Part shown: one piece after another, positions 48,236 through 58,046 of the stretch
Numbering within the stretch: position 1 is the first letter of the stretch
Layout: every line of letters starts with the position of its first letter
Notes under the pieces: model-generated
Databases searched by the model: none
The model's input: only the letters and a program-made list of their open reading frames with translations
What the model was told of the DNA's origin: nothing
Assembly (NCBI GenBank): GCA_014239855.1
Contig: JAAZXY010000008.1
Location: forward strand, 1 to 64,000
Source of the DNA: Acidimicrobiales bacterium
GTDB taxonomy: Bacteria; Actinomycetota; Acidimicrobiia; Acidimicrobiales; MedAcidi-G1
DNA length: 64,000 nucleotides
Reading direction: 5' to 3'
Position numbers and translations under genes: made by a program

Positions 48236-48950
48236 TACCGCGTCGTCACCTGATACCGAGTTGCCTGACGCCCCGACCGACGCGCCGCGCGACGCACTGG
48301 TCGCCGCGCTGGCTGATGCGTTGGGAAGCAATCTGGTGGAGAGCCACGTCGAGCCGGGCGTCGACGTCTGGGTCCGGGTGACCGCGGAGGCCTGGGTCGA
48401 GACGGCGACCGTCCTGCGGGACCGCTGCGCCATGACGTACTTCAACTTCCTGTCGGCCGTCGACTGGATGCCGTCTCCCTACGGACGCGACATGGACGCC
48501 CAGGTGGATCTGTCCCCGGATGCATCCGACGGGTCGGACGCCACCGCTGGTGCGGCCGGTTCGGATGCGTTCGAGACGGGAGTGGCCGGCGGCGAGACCC
48601 GCTTCCAGCTGCTGGCCCGGGTCCATGACCCGGTGGGCCATGTGGGCATCACCATCAAGGCCGACCTGACGGGCGACCGGCCCGAGGTCGACTCGTGGAT
48701 CGGCGTCTATCCCGGCGCCGACTGGCACGAGCGTGAGGCGTGGGAGATGTTCGGCATCTCGTTCCGGAACCACCCCAACCAGGTGCACCTCTACCTGCCG
48801 TCGCACTTCGAGGGGAACCCGTTGCGCAAGGACTACCCGCTGTTGGCCCGCCGGGTGAAGCCCTGGCCGGGCATTGTCGACGTCGAGCTCATGCCCGGCG
48901 GAGATGACGAGGCCGATGGCGCCGAGGCCGAAGCAGGAGAGGCGTCGTGA
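48213..48950 (+). CDS. nuoC: NADH-quinone oxidoreductase subunit C (copy 2), extended N-terminus
   Basis: [47 protein letters not shown]; overlaps nuoB2 by 23 bp. Confidence 0.93.
   Translation: MIQLSSPDTASSPDTELPDAPTDAPRDALVAALADALGSNLVESHVEPGVDVWVRVTAEAWVETATVLRDRCAMTYFNFLSAVDWMPSPYGRDMDAQVDLSPDASDGSDATAGAAGSDAFETGVAGGETRFQLLARVHDPVGHVGITIKADLTGDRPEVDSWIGVYPGADWHEREAWEMFGISFRNHPNQVHLYLPSHFEGNPLRKDYPLLARRVKPWPGIVDVELMPGGDDEADGAEAEAGEAS
48224..48258. repeat. 18-bp tandem duplication at the nuoB2/nuoC2 overlap
   Basis: GTCGTCACCTGATACCG at 48224-48240 and 48242-48258; [12 protein letters not shown] in NuoC2. Confidence 0.95.
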
Positions 48951-50119
48951 CCGCGGTGAGCGACCCCCGACAGATGGCCTACATCGCCGGCCAGGCCAGC
49001 GACGCGCGGGTCAACGTCGAGATCGAGACCGAGGGCATGACCCTCAACATCGGCCCCCAGCATCCGGCCACCCACGGCACGCTTCGCATCATCGTCAAGC
49101 TCGATGGCGAGCGGGTGGTGGCCGCCGAACCGGTCATGGGCTACATGCACCGGGGCTACGAGAAGCTCTCCGAGGTCCGGACATACCCGCAGGTCACGAC
49201 GCTGGTCAACCGCATCGACTGGCTGGGCAGCTTCGCCAACGAGGTGCCGTTCATCCTGGCCGCCGAGCGGCTCATGGACGTCGAGGCGCCGCCGCGTGCC
49301 CAGTGGATCCGCACCGCCCTGTTCGAACTCTCGAGGATCGCCAACGTCGTGCTGTTCCTGGGCGACATGGGCGTCCAGTTGGGCGCCGTCACCCCGGTCT
49401 TCTTCGCCTTCCGTGACCGCGAGTTCGTCCTCAACCAGATCGAGGCTGTCACCGGTGGCCGGTTCCACCCCAACTTCGACCGCATCGGCGGGCTGAAGGA
49501 CGACCTCCCCAAGGGCTGGATCGACGAGACGAAGGGCGTGCTGGGCCGCATTCGCACGTTCTGCGACGAGATGGAGGACCTCGTCACCGGTAACGAGATC
49601 TTCCAGTCCCGGACCCGGGGCATCGGCGTGATCCCGGCCGACGTGGGCCTGTCCTACGGGCTGTCGGGCGCCAACATCCGGGCCTCGGGCGTCGACTGGG
49701 ACCTCCGGCGCGACGGCGGCATCGGCCTGGTCCACGACCAGCTGGACTGGAAGGTCTGGACGCATCCCGACGGCGATTCGTTCGCCCGCTACTGGGTGCG
49801 CCTCCAGGAGGTCCGCGAGGCCTGCGACATGGTCGACCAGCTGCTCGACGGCATTCCGTCGGGTCCCGTCATGGCCAAGGTGCCGCGCATCATCAAGGTG
49901 CCGGCCGGTGAGGCCTACGTCGAGACCGAGAACCCGCTGGGCGTCATGGGCTACTACGTGGTGTCCAAGGGCGACCTGGTCCCGTACCGGGTGAAGATCC
50001 GCTCGGCGTCGTTCAACAACGTCTCGATCACGCCGTGGCTGCTGGAGGGCACCTATGTGCCCGACGTGGTCTCGATCCTGGCCAGCCTGTACTTCATCCT
50101 CGGGGACATAGACCGGTGA
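48947..50119 (+). CDS. nuoD: NADH-quinone oxidoreductase subunit D (copy 2)
   Basis: [45 protein letters not shown]-terminal FILGDIDR. Confidence 0.97.
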   Translation: MTAVSDPRQMAYIAGQASDARVNVEIETEGMTLNIGPQHPATHGTLRIIVKLDGERVVAAEPVMGYMHRGYEKLSEVRTYPQVTTLVNRIDWLGSFANEVPFILAAERLMDVEAPPRAQWIRTALFELSRIANVVLFLGDMGVQLGAVTPVFFAFRDREFVLNQIEAVTGGRFHPNFDRIGGLKDDLPKGWIDETKGVLGRIRTFCDEMEDLVTGNEIFQSRTRGIGVIPADVGLSYGLSGANIRASGVDWDLRRDGGIGLVHDQLDWKVWTHPDGDSFARYWVRLQEVREACDMVDQLLDGIPSGPVMAKVPRIIKVPAGEAYVETENPLGVMGYYVVSKGDLVPYRVKIRSASFNNVSITPWLLEGTYVPDVVSILASLYFILGDIDR

Positions 50120-50134
50120 TGGGACCGGTGATGG
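50111..50134. repeat. 12-bp perfect tandem duplication across the nuoD2 stop / nuoH2 start
   Basis: GACCGGTGATGG twice; gives two candidate in-frame ATGs for nuoH2 (50119, 50131). Confidence 0.95.
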
Positions 50135-51168
50135 GCACCCTGACCCTCGCTGTGGAGCTGGCCTGGTGGCAGCAGACCGGCATCCGTGCCGTGGTCGGCC
50201 TGCTGGCCGTGCTGCTGCCCGCCGGCACGCTCGTCTACCTGTTCCTGTTCAAGATGATGAGCTTCATGCAGAGCCGGCTCGGCCCCATGGAGGCCGGCCC
50301 GTTCGGATCGCTGCAGCTGCTGGCCGAGGTGGGCAAGTTCCTCCAGAAGGAGGACATCATCCCCGAGAAGGCGGACCGGATCGTCTTCAAGGCGGCCCCG
50401 TTCGTGGTGCTCATCTCCACCTTCCTGCTGGTGCTGGTCATCCCGGCCGGCCCCGACGCCTGGTTCATCGACGTCGACACCGGCATCTTCCTGGCCCTCG
50501 CCGTGTCGTCCATCTCGGTCATCGGCATCCTCATGGCCGGTTGGGCGTCGTCGTCGAAGTACTCGCTGCTGGGAGGCCTGCGGGCCGCCGGCCAGCTGGT
50601 GGCCTACGAGCTGCCCCTGGTGCTGGCCGTCATGGGCGTGGTCATCCAGGCCGGCACGCTCAACGTCCAGGAGATCGTCATGGCCCAGGCCACCGGCGAG
50701 ATCTTCGGGTGGGGCGGCATCGGCAACCCGTTCATCATCACGCAGTTCCTGGGCTTCGCCATCTTCCTGGTGGCCGTCCAGGCCGAGCTCACCCAGCCGC
50801 CGTTCGACATGCCGGTGGCCGAGTCCGAGATCGTCACCGGCTACCTCACCGAGTACACCGGCCTCCGCTTCCTGCTGTTCTTCATCGGCGAGTTCGCCAC
50901 GGCCGGCATCTTCTCGGCCCTGGCCGCCACGCTGTTCCTGGGGGGCTGGTACGTGCCGGGCATCGACCCGACCAGCGACCTGTTCAACGTGATCGGCCCG
51001 GCCATCCTGCTGGGCAAGGTCATCCTGGTGGCCTTCCTGATCTTCTGGTTCCGTTTCACCTACCCCCGCTTCCGCGAGGACCAGCTCCAGCAGCTGGCCT
51101 GGAAGGTGCTCATCCCGCTGTCGCTGGCCAACATCGTGCTGACCGGCATCCTGAAGGTGGTCTTCTGA
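50119..51168 (+). CDS. nuoH: NADH-quinone oxidoreductase subunit H (copy 2)
   Basis: [63 protein letters not shown]. Confidence 0.96.
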   Translation: MGPVMGTLTLAVELAWWQQTGIRAVVGLLAVLLPAGTLVYLFLFKMMSFMQSRLGPMEAGPFGSLQLLAEVGKFLQKEDIIPEKADRIVFKAAPFVVLISTFLLVLVIPAGPDAWFIDVDTGIFLALAVSSISVIGILMAGWASSSKYSLLGGLRAAGQLVAYELPLVLAVMGVVIQAGTLNVQEIVMAQATGEIFGWGGIGNPFIITQFLGFAIFLVAVQAELTQPPFDMPVAESEIVTGYLTEYTGLRFLLFFIGEFATAGIFSALAATLFLGGWYVPGIDPTSDLFNVIGPAILLGKVILVAFLIFWFRFTYPRFREDQLQQLAWKVLIPLSLANIVLTGILKVVF

Positions 51169-51683
51169 TGCCCGCACTACCCACCCTGAAGCTCCCCGGC
51201 CTGCTCAAGGGCCTCGGCGTCACCTTCAAGACCATGGTGCGAACCCTGACCAAGGGGTCCCACACCGTGCAGTACCCGAGGGTCAAGGAGGCGCCGACGG
51301 CGCGGGCCCGCGGTGTCATCACCCTGCACGAGGAGAACTGCACGGCCTGCATGCTGTGTGCCCGCGAATGCCCGGACTGGTGCATCTACATCGAGGGCCA
51401 CAAGTACAAGGCGCCGCCGCGCCGGCCGGGAGGCAAGCCCCGCCAGAAGAACGCCCTGGACCGCTTCGACATCGACTTCGCCCTCTGCATGTACTGCGGG
51501 ATCTGCGTCGAGGTCTGCCCGTTCGAGGCCCTGTTCTGGTCACCGGAGTTCGAGTACTCCGAGCCCAGGCTGGCCGACCTGCTCCACGACAAGGTCAAGC
51601 TCGGGAAGTGGATGGAGACCGTCCCGGACTTCGAGGACTACGAGGCCGGCAGCGAGGCCAAGAAGCTCCAGGTGCCCCGATGA
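51168..51683 (+). CDS. nuoI: NADH-quinone oxidoreductase subunit I (copy 2)
   Basis: [15 protein letters not shown] and [16 protein letters not shown]. Confidence 0.95.
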   Translation: MPALPTLKLPGLLKGLGVTFKTMVRTLTKGSHTVQYPRVKEAPTARARGVITLHEENCTACMLCARECPDWCIYIEGHKYKAPPRRPGGKPRQKNALDRFDIDFALCMYCGICVEVCPFEALFWSPEFEYSEPRLADLLHDKVKLGKWMETVPDFEDYEAGSEAKKLQVPR

Positions 51684-52225
51684 GCATGCTGGCCGCGGTC
51701 GCCGACATGGACCGCCTGACCAGCGGCGAGGCCCTGGTGGCCCAGAACGTGGCGTTCGCCGTGATGGCCATCACCATGATCGCCTCGGCGCTTCGCATGG
51801 TCACCACCCGCAACGTGGTGCACGCCGCCCTCTACCTGGTGATCGTGCTGTCCGGGGTGGCCGGCATCTTCATCCTGCTGGGCGCCGAGTTCGTGGGCGT
51901 CACCCAGGTGATGGTCTACATCGGCGCCATCGTCGTCCTGTTCCTGTTCGGCATCATGCTCACCAAGGGCTCCTTCGGCGAGGACGACGGCGTGTCGGGC
52001 GAGCGGCGCCTCATGGCCGGGCTGGTCGGGCTGCTGGTGTTCGGCGTGATGACCGCCGCCCTGGTCGATTCTTTCGCCGACGCCGAGTTGGCCCGCGAGG
52101 CCCCCAGCACCACGGCCGAGATCGCCGACAGCATCTTCAGCGCCTACATCGTTCCCTTCGAAGCCGTGTCGGTCCTGCTGCTGGCCGCGCTCATCGGGGC
52201 CATTGTCGTGGCCCGGCGGGACTGA
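51680..52225 (+). CDS. nuoJ: NADH-quinone oxidoreductase subunit J (copy 2)
   Basis: [55 protein letters not shown]. Confidence 0.95.
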   Translation: MSMLAAVADMDRLTSGEALVAQNVAFAVMAITMIASALRMVTTRNVVHAALYLVIVLSGVAGIFILLGAEFVGVTQVMVYIGAIVVLFLFGIMLTKGSFGEDDGVSGERRLMAGLVGLLVFGVMTAALVDSFADAELAREAPSTTAEIADSIFSAYIVPFEAVSVLLLAALIGAIVVARRD

Positions 52226-52235
52226 GGGGGCTGAC

Positions 52236-52535
52236 GTGCTGCTGAACCAGTTCCTCATCCTGTCCGCCGTCCTGTTCTCCATCGGCGTGTACGGGGTACT
52301 GGCCCGCCGCAACGGCGTGCTGGTGCTCATGTCCATCGAGCTCATCCTGAACGCCGTGAACATCAACCTCGTGGCCTTCGGGGCCTTCCGGGCGTCGGTG
52401 GGCGGCGAGGTGTTCGCCCTGTTCATCATCGCGGTGGCCGCCGCCGAGGTCGGGGTGGGCCTGGCCATGGTGCTGCTGCTGTACCGCAACCGTCGATCCA
52501 TCGATCTCACCCTGATCGACCAGTTGAGGGGCTGA
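52236..52535 (+). CDS. nuoK: NADH-quinone oxidoreductase subunit K (copy 2)
   Basis: [39 protein letters not shown] start at 52236 likely. Confidence 0.95.
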   Translation: MLLNQFLILSAVLFSIGVYGVLARRNGVLVLMSIELILNAVNINLVAFGAFRASVGGEVFALFIIAVAAAEVGVGLAMVLLLYRNRRSIDLTLIDQLRG

Positions 52536-52540
52536 TCACC

Positions 52541-54808
52541 GTGAACACGCTCTTCACCCTTGCCGCTGCGGCGACCGGCGACGGCCTGGCCCTCGGCATC
52601 ACCGAGGGCGGCAGCTGGCTGCTCCGCAACGTCTGGCTCATCCCGTTGCTTCCCGCCCTCTCGTTCATCGGGATCCTCTTCTTCGGCAAGAAGATGCCCC
52701 GGGGCGGCTCGGAGCTGGGCATCGCCGCGGTGGGCATCGCCTTCGTGCTGGCCCTGCTGACCGGCGTGGCCTGGATCGACCACCGCGACAACTTCCACGG
52801 TGACGAGGTCCACGTGGCCGTCATCCAGATGGATGATCACGGCGCCGCCCACGGTGATGACCACGGAGCGGGTCACGAGCCCGGGCACCCGTCGCTGGCC
52901 GTCCACCGCACCGCCACCTGGTTCCAGACCAACGGCGTGGAGTTCACCGTCGGCACCCTCGTCGACGGACTGGCGGTGATGATGCTGCTCGTGGTGACCC
53001 TGGTGTCGCTGCTGGTGCACGTCTATTCCACCGACTACGTCCACGGCGACCGGCGGTACACCCACTTCTTCGCCTTCCTGTCGCTGTTCAGCGCCTCGAT
53101 GCTCCTGCTCGTCGTGTCGGAGAACACGCTGCAGCTGCTGTGCGCCTGGGAGCTGGTCGGCGTCTGCTCGTTCGCCCTCATCGGCCACTGGTGGGAGGAG
53201 AAGCCCAACAGCGATGCGGCGCTCAAGGCCTTCCTGACCAACCGGGTGGGCGACATGGGGCTCCTGGTCGGGGTGACCGTCCTGTTCTTCGCCGCCGGCT
53301 CCGCGCTGCCCGACCGCTTCGGTTCGTTCTCCATTGCCGAGACCAACGCGCTGGCCAACAGCGGGGCGCTGTCGCACACCACGTTGGTGGTGGCCGCCAG
53401 TTGCCTGATGGCCGCCGTGATGTCCAAGTCGGGACAGTTCTTCCTCCACACGTGGCTGCCCGACGCCATGGCCGGTCCGACGCCCGTCTCGGCGCTCATC
53501 CACGCGGCGACCATGGTGGTGGCCGGCGTCTTCATGATCGCCCGCATGTACGGCGTGTTCTTCGAGGGCTTCCAGATCGGCGGCAGCTCGATCAACCTCA
53601 TGGCCTTCATCGGCGGTCTGACCACCATTGTCGGCGCACTGCTGGCCTTCGTGCAGCGCGACATCAAGAAGGTGCTGGCCTACTCGACGATCTCGCAGCT
53701 GGGCTACATGGTCCTGGCCCTGGGCGTGGGCGCCTGGACGGCGGCCGTGTTCCACCTGTTCACCCACGCCTTCTTCAAGGCCTGCCTGTTCCTGGGTTCG
53801 GGTTCGGTCAGCCATGCCGTGCACAGCTTCGACATGAAGTCCGACATGGGTGGCCTTCGTAGGCACATGCCCCACACCTACCGGACGTTCATGATCGGCA
53901 CCGTGGCCCTGGCCGGTCTTCCGCCGCTGGCCGGCTTCTGGTCCAAGGACGAGATCCTCGTGGGAACCGGTGGTTGGGGCCTGATGGGCGGCACGGGCGG
54001 CAACGGCGCCTACACCCTGATGCTGGGTATGGGCATGCTCACCGCGGCGCTGACCGCCGCCTACATGACCCGCTGCGTCTACCTCACCTTCTTCGGCGAG
54101 TTCCGTGGCCACGGCGAGCCCCACGAGTCCGGCCCGCGCATCACCGGTCCGCTGTGGATCCTGGCCGGCCTGGCCATCGTGGCCGGCTTCTTCAACATGC
54201 CCAAGGGCTTCCAGCTGGCTCCCGGGTCGCTCCAGGAGCGCTTCGGCCACTTCGTGGAGCCGGTGGCCGGTTACTTCCCGGCCATCAGCCATGCCACCCC
54301 GAGCTGGTCGCTGGCCATTGTCTCGACGCTGGTCGTCATCAGCGGCATCACCGCGTCGGGCTGGTACTACTTCGTCAAGGTGGAGGCGGCCTCCAAGGCG
54401 GCCGGGACCAGCCTCACCGAGCTGCCCGACGGGCCGACCACGAAGTACCCGCTGGCCAGGATGGGGCACACCCTGCTGTCCAACAAGTACTACCTCGACC
54501 ACTTCTACAACGGCGTCGTGGCCGATGGCACCAAGGGCCCGTTGGCCCGGATGGCCAATCGGATCAACCAGGACGTCATCGACCGCACTGTGGACGTGGT
54601 CGGCGAGACCGCCGTGAAGGCCGGGACCGTCGTCTACGAGAAGATCGACCAGTTGGTGGTCGATGGAGCGGTCAACGCATCCGGACGCGGATCGTCCGGT
54701 GCGGGAGAAGAACTTCGCAAGATCAATTCCGGAAAGGTCCAGAGCTACGCGGCGATCCTGTTCGCGGCAGCAACGGTCCTGGCCGGAATCCTCATCGTCC
54801 TCGTCTAG
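52541..54808 (+). CDS. nuoL: NADH-quinone oxidoreductase subunit L (copy 2)
   Basis: LPDAMAGPTPVSALIHAATMVVAGVFMIARM; FVQRDIKKVLAYSTISQLGYMVLALGVGAW. Confidence 0.97.
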   Translation: MNTLFTLAAAATGDGLALGITEGGSWLLRNVWLIPLLPALSFIGILFFGKKMPRGGSELGIAAVGIAFVLALLTGVAWIDHRDNFHGDEVHVAVIQMDDHGAAHGDDHGAGHEPGHPSLAVHRTATWFQTNGVEFTVGTLVDGLAVMMLLVVTLVSLLVHVYSTDYVHGDRRYTHFFAFLSLFSASMLLLVVSENTLQLLCAWELVGVCSFALIGHWWEEKPNSDAALKAFLTNRVGDMGLLVGVTVLFFAAGSALPDRFGSFSIAETNALANSGALSHTTLVVAASCLMAAVMSKSGQFFLHTWLPDAMAGPTPVSALIHAATMVVAGVFMIARMYGVFFEGFQIGGSSINLMAFIGGLTTIVGALLAFVQRDIKKVLAYSTISQLGYMVLALGVGAWTAAVFHLFTHAFFKACLFLGSGSVSHAVHSFDMKSDMGGLRRHMPHTYRTFMIGTVALAGLPPLAGFWSKDEILVGTGGWGLMGGTGGNGAYTLMLGMGMLTAALTAAYMTRCVYLTFFGEFRGHGEPHESGPRITGPLWILAGLAIVAGFFNMPKGFQLAPGSLQERFGHFVEPVAGYFPAISHATPSWSLAIVSTLVVISGITASGWYYFVKVEAASKAAGTSLTELPDGPTTKYPLARMGHTLLSNKYYLDHFYNGVVADGTKGPLARMANRINQDVIDRTVDVVGETAVKAGTVVYEKIDQLVVDGAVNASGRGSSGAGEELRKINSGKVQSYAAILFAAATVLAGILIVLV

Positions 54809-54820
54809 GGAGACGCCGAC

Positions 54821-56521
54821 ATGGAAAACCTGCTCGACGGCTGGGGTATCACCCTCGCCACCTTCTCGCCCCTGGTGGGCGCGGCGATCATGATGCTCAT
54901 TCCGAGGGAGCGAGAGGACCAGCACAAGCTGATCGCGCTCGTGACCTCGTTGTGGGTGGCGTTCGTGGGCCTGCTACTGCTGATCCAGTTCGACCTGGAT
55001 CACACCGACCGCCTCCAGTTCGGGGTCGACAAGGTCTGGATCGACGTGATCTCCAGCCGGTTCTCGGTGGGCATCGACGGCATGTCGCTGCCGCTGATCC
55101 TGCTGACCATGCTGATCGTGCCGCTGTGCATCATCTACAGCTGGAACCACTTCCCGGATCCGGTGAACCCCAAGGCCTTCCTGATCCTGATCCTGATCCT
55201 CGAGACGGGGATGATCGGGACCTTCGTGGCCCAGGACCTTGTGCTCTTCTTCGTGTTCTTCGAGGTCGTGCTCCTGCCGATGTTCTTCATGATCGCCGTC
55301 TGGGGCGGTGAGGACCGGCGCTACGCCTCGCTCAAGTTCTTCCTCTACACGCTGTTCGGCTCGGCCCTCATGCTGGTCAGCTTCCTGGCGTTGTTCTTCC
55401 TGACCGGCGCCGAGACGTTCTCCATTGCCGGTCTGTCCGACGCGGTGGCCGCCGGTGGCGTGTCCCGCAGCGCCCAGCTCTGGATCTTCGGTGGCATGTT
55501 CCTGGGCTTCGGCATCAAGGTGCCGATGTTCCCGTTCCACACATGGCTGCCCGACGCCCACACCCAGGCCCCGACCGTCGGTTCGGTCATTTTGGCTGCC
55601 GTGCTGCTGAAGCTCGGTACCTACGGTTTCATCCGGATCGCCATCCCGATCCTGCCCGACGCCGCGGTCACCTGGGCGCCGTGGATCGGTCTGCTGGCCG
55701 TGGTCGGCATCATCTACGGGGCGCTGGGCTGCCTGGCCCAGACCGACGTGAAGCGGCTCATCGCCTTCTCGTCAGTGGCCCACATGGGCTTCGTGATGCT
55801 GGGCATCGCCACCCTGACCGATTTCGGCATCAACGCGGCGATCATGGGCATGGTCGCCCACGGCCTCATCACCGGCATGCTCTTCTTCCTCGCCGGTTCG
55901 ATGAAGGAGCGCTACCACACGCTCGAGATCAGCCGACTGGGCGGTCTGCTGGTCCAGGCGCCCCGCATGGGTTGGATCTTCGGCTTCTGCGTCATGGCGT
56001 CGCTCGGACTCCCCGGCCTGGCCGGTTTCTGGGGTGAGTTCCCCGCCATCCTGTCGGCCTACAACCCGGCCAACGGCGTGCCCATCGAGACCTTCCGGAC
56101 CTACATGGTCGTCGCCGCGCTGGGCACGGTGCTGGCCGCCGGCTACCTGCTGTGGCTGCTCCAGCGGACCGCCTTCGGCAACCCGCCCGAGGAGTTCGCC
56201 GACGACCCGGCAATCACCGATACCACGAAGCACGAGTGGATCTCGTGGGCGCCCATCCTGGCCCTGATCGTGGCCATCGGCATCTACCCGAACCTGATCT
56301 TCCGGGTCTCCGACGGGGCGGTTGACGCCTCCCTGAGTGAGTGCCTGACCGTCGATGCCCACCAGTTGACCGACGAGGAGATCGAGGCGCTCGGCTGTTC
56401 GGACGTCTACCTCCTGGGCCACGACGACGATGGCCATGACGATCACGGTGACGGGCACGGCGATGACCATGGTGACGATCACGACGAGGATGCCGACGAG
56501 CACGCGGCGGCCGGGAACTAG
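54821..56521 (+). CDS. nuoM: NADH-quinone oxidoreductase subunit M (copy 2) with His/Asp-rich C-terminus
   Basis: FHTWLPDAHTQAPTVGSVILAAVLLKLGTYGFIRI; tail GHDDDGHDDHGDGHGDDHGDDHDED. Confidence 0.97.
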   Translation: MENLLDGWGITLATFSPLVGAAIMMLIPREREDQHKLIALVTSLWVAFVGLLLLIQFDLDHTDRLQFGVDKVWIDVISSRFSVGIDGMSLPLILLTMLIVPLCIIYSWNHFPDPVNPKAFLILILILETGMIGTFVAQDLVLFFVFFEVVLLPMFFMIAVWGGEDRRYASLKFFLYTLFGSALMLVSFLALFFLTGAETFSIAGLSDAVAAGGVSRSAQLWIFGGMFLGFGIKVPMFPFHTWLPDAHTQAPTVGSVILAAVLLKLGTYGFIRIAIPILPDAAVTWAPWIGLLAVVGIIYGALGCLAQTDVKRLIAFSSVAHMGFVMLGIATLTDFGINAAIMGMVAHGLITGMLFFLAGSMKERYHTLEISRLGGLLVQAPRMGWIFGFCVMASLGLPGLAGFWGEFPAILSAYNPANGVPIETFRTYMVVAALGTVLAAGYLLWLLQRTAFGNPPEEFADDPAITDTTKHEWISWAPILALIVAIGIYPNLIFRVSDGAVDASLSECLTVDAHQLTDEEIEALGCSDVYLLGHDDDGHDDHGDGHGDDHGDDHDEDADEHAAAGN

Positions 56522-56524
56522 CCC

Positions 56525-58033
56525 GTGACCGACGCTCTCCTTCTCCTGGCGTTCCAGCGCCCCCATATCGACTGGCACGGCATCGCGCCCGAGTTGGTGC
56601 TGCTGACCGCCGGCGCGCTGATCACGCTGGTCGACATCGTCTTCCTGGAGAAGGCACGCCCGTTCACCGCGGCGCTGGCCGGTCTGGGCCTGCTGGCCAC
56701 CGCGGTGCCGCTGCTGACGCTGGCCGTCGACGGCACCGACCGGGTGATGTTCGACGGGGCCTACGTGGTCGACGAGTTCTCGCTCGTGGTCAAGGCCGTG
56801 TTCCTGCTGGCCGGGTACGTGGTGGTCCTGTTGTCCACCAACTACGTGGCCGAGGGCGACTACTGGGAGAACGAGTACTACGGCCTCCTGCTGGCCTCGG
56901 TCATGGGCATGGTCATGATGGCCTCGGCCCGCGACCTGGTGTCGGTCTTCGTGGCCCTCGAACTGCTCTCCATCCCCGCCTACCTGATGGTGGCGTGGCG
57001 CAAGCGGGACCTGCACTCCACCGAGGCGGGCCTGAAGTACTACCTGATGGGCGTCTTCGCCTCGGCGGTCATGCTCTACGGGATGTCGCTGCTCTACGGG
57101 GTGAGCGGCTCGACGCTGTTGTCCGACATCGGCACCTCGGTGGCGGCCGCCGGTACGTCCACCGCCGTGATCACCATGGGCATCGTGTTCATCGTGGCCG
57201 GCTTCGCCTTCAAGGTCTCGGCTGTGCCGTTCCACACGTGGGCGCCCGACGTCTATGAGGGTGCACCCACTCCGGTGACCGCGTTCCTGGCCGTGGCGTC
57301 CAAGGCCGCCGGCTTCGTGGCCCTGCTGGTCCTGGTGTTCGTCGGCTTCTACTCCCGCAGCGAGGTCTGGGAGCCACTGATGTGGATCCTGGCCGCCGCC
57401 TCCATGACGGTCGGCAACCTGGTGGCCCTGCGCCAGACCAACGTGGTGCGCCTCATGGCCTACTCGGGCATCGCCCAGACCGGCTTCATGATCGCCCCGT
57501 TGGCCGTGGCCGGGCACGGCCTGACCAACGGCGACCAGGCCCTCTCGGCGGTCGTCACCTATCTGGCCATCTACACGGCCATGAACCTCGGGGCCTTCGC
57601 CGTCATCATCGCCCTGTCCCGCAAGACCGGGTCCGGCGAACTCTCCTCGTTCGGCGGGGCCTTCAGCTACGCCCCGGGCCTGACGGTGGCCATGACGATC
57701 TTCCTCTTCTCCCTGGCCGGCATCCCGCCGCTGGGTGGCTGGTTCGCCAAGTTCGAGGTCTTCCGGGTGCTGGCCACCGCCGGCGAGCCGTGGGGTTACG
57801 TGCTGGCTGCCGTGGGCGCCGTCAACTCGGTGATCGCCCTCTACTACTACGCCTCGCTGGCCCGCCGGATGTGGGCTGACGACGTGCCGGATGGCGACCA
57901 CTCGCCGGTGCCGGTCACCCCGTCGCTGGTCACCGCGTTGACCCTGTGTGGAGCGGTCACCCTGGCCTTCGGTGTCGCCCCCCAGTTGGTGGCCCGCTTC
58001 ACCGACGTCAGCCTGCTGGCCCTCGGGGGCTGA
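56525..58033 (+). CDS. nuoN: NADH-quinone oxidoreductase subunit N (copy 2)
   Basis: VPFHTWAPDVYEGAPTPVTAFLAVASKAAGFVALL; MAYSGIAQTGFMIAPL. Confidence 0.96.
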   Translation: MTDALLLLAFQRPHIDWHGIAPELVLLTAGALITLVDIVFLEKARPFTAALAGLGLLATAVPLLTLAVDGTDRVMFDGAYVVDEFSLVVKAVFLLAGYVVVLLSTNYVAEGDYWENEYYGLLLASVMGMVMMASARDLVSVFVALELLSIPAYLMVAWRKRDLHSTEAGLKYYLMGVFASAVMLYGMSLLYGVSGSTLLSDIGTSVAAAGTSTAVITMGIVFIVAGFAFKVSAVPFHTWAPDVYEGAPTPVTAFLAVASKAAGFVALLVLVFVGFYSRSEVWEPLMWILAAASMTVGNLVALRQTNVVRLMAYSGIAQTGFMIAPLAVAGHGLTNGDQALSAVVTYLAIYTAMNLGAFAVIIALSRKTGSGELSSFGGAFSYAPGLTVAMTIFLFSLAGIPPLGGWFAKFEVFRVLATAGEPWGYVLAAVGAVNSVIALYYYASLARRMWADDVPDGDHSPVPVTPSLVTALTLCGAVTLAFGVAPQLVARFTDVSLLALGG

Positions 58034-58046
58034 CCCACCCGCCAAC

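Noticed and set aside
51638-54925. 1095-aa minus-strand ORF in the provided track
   Set aside because: Antisense to nuoJ2-nuoK2-nuoL2-nuoM2; low-complexity H/E/G/Q-rich translation typical of high-GC shadow ORFs.
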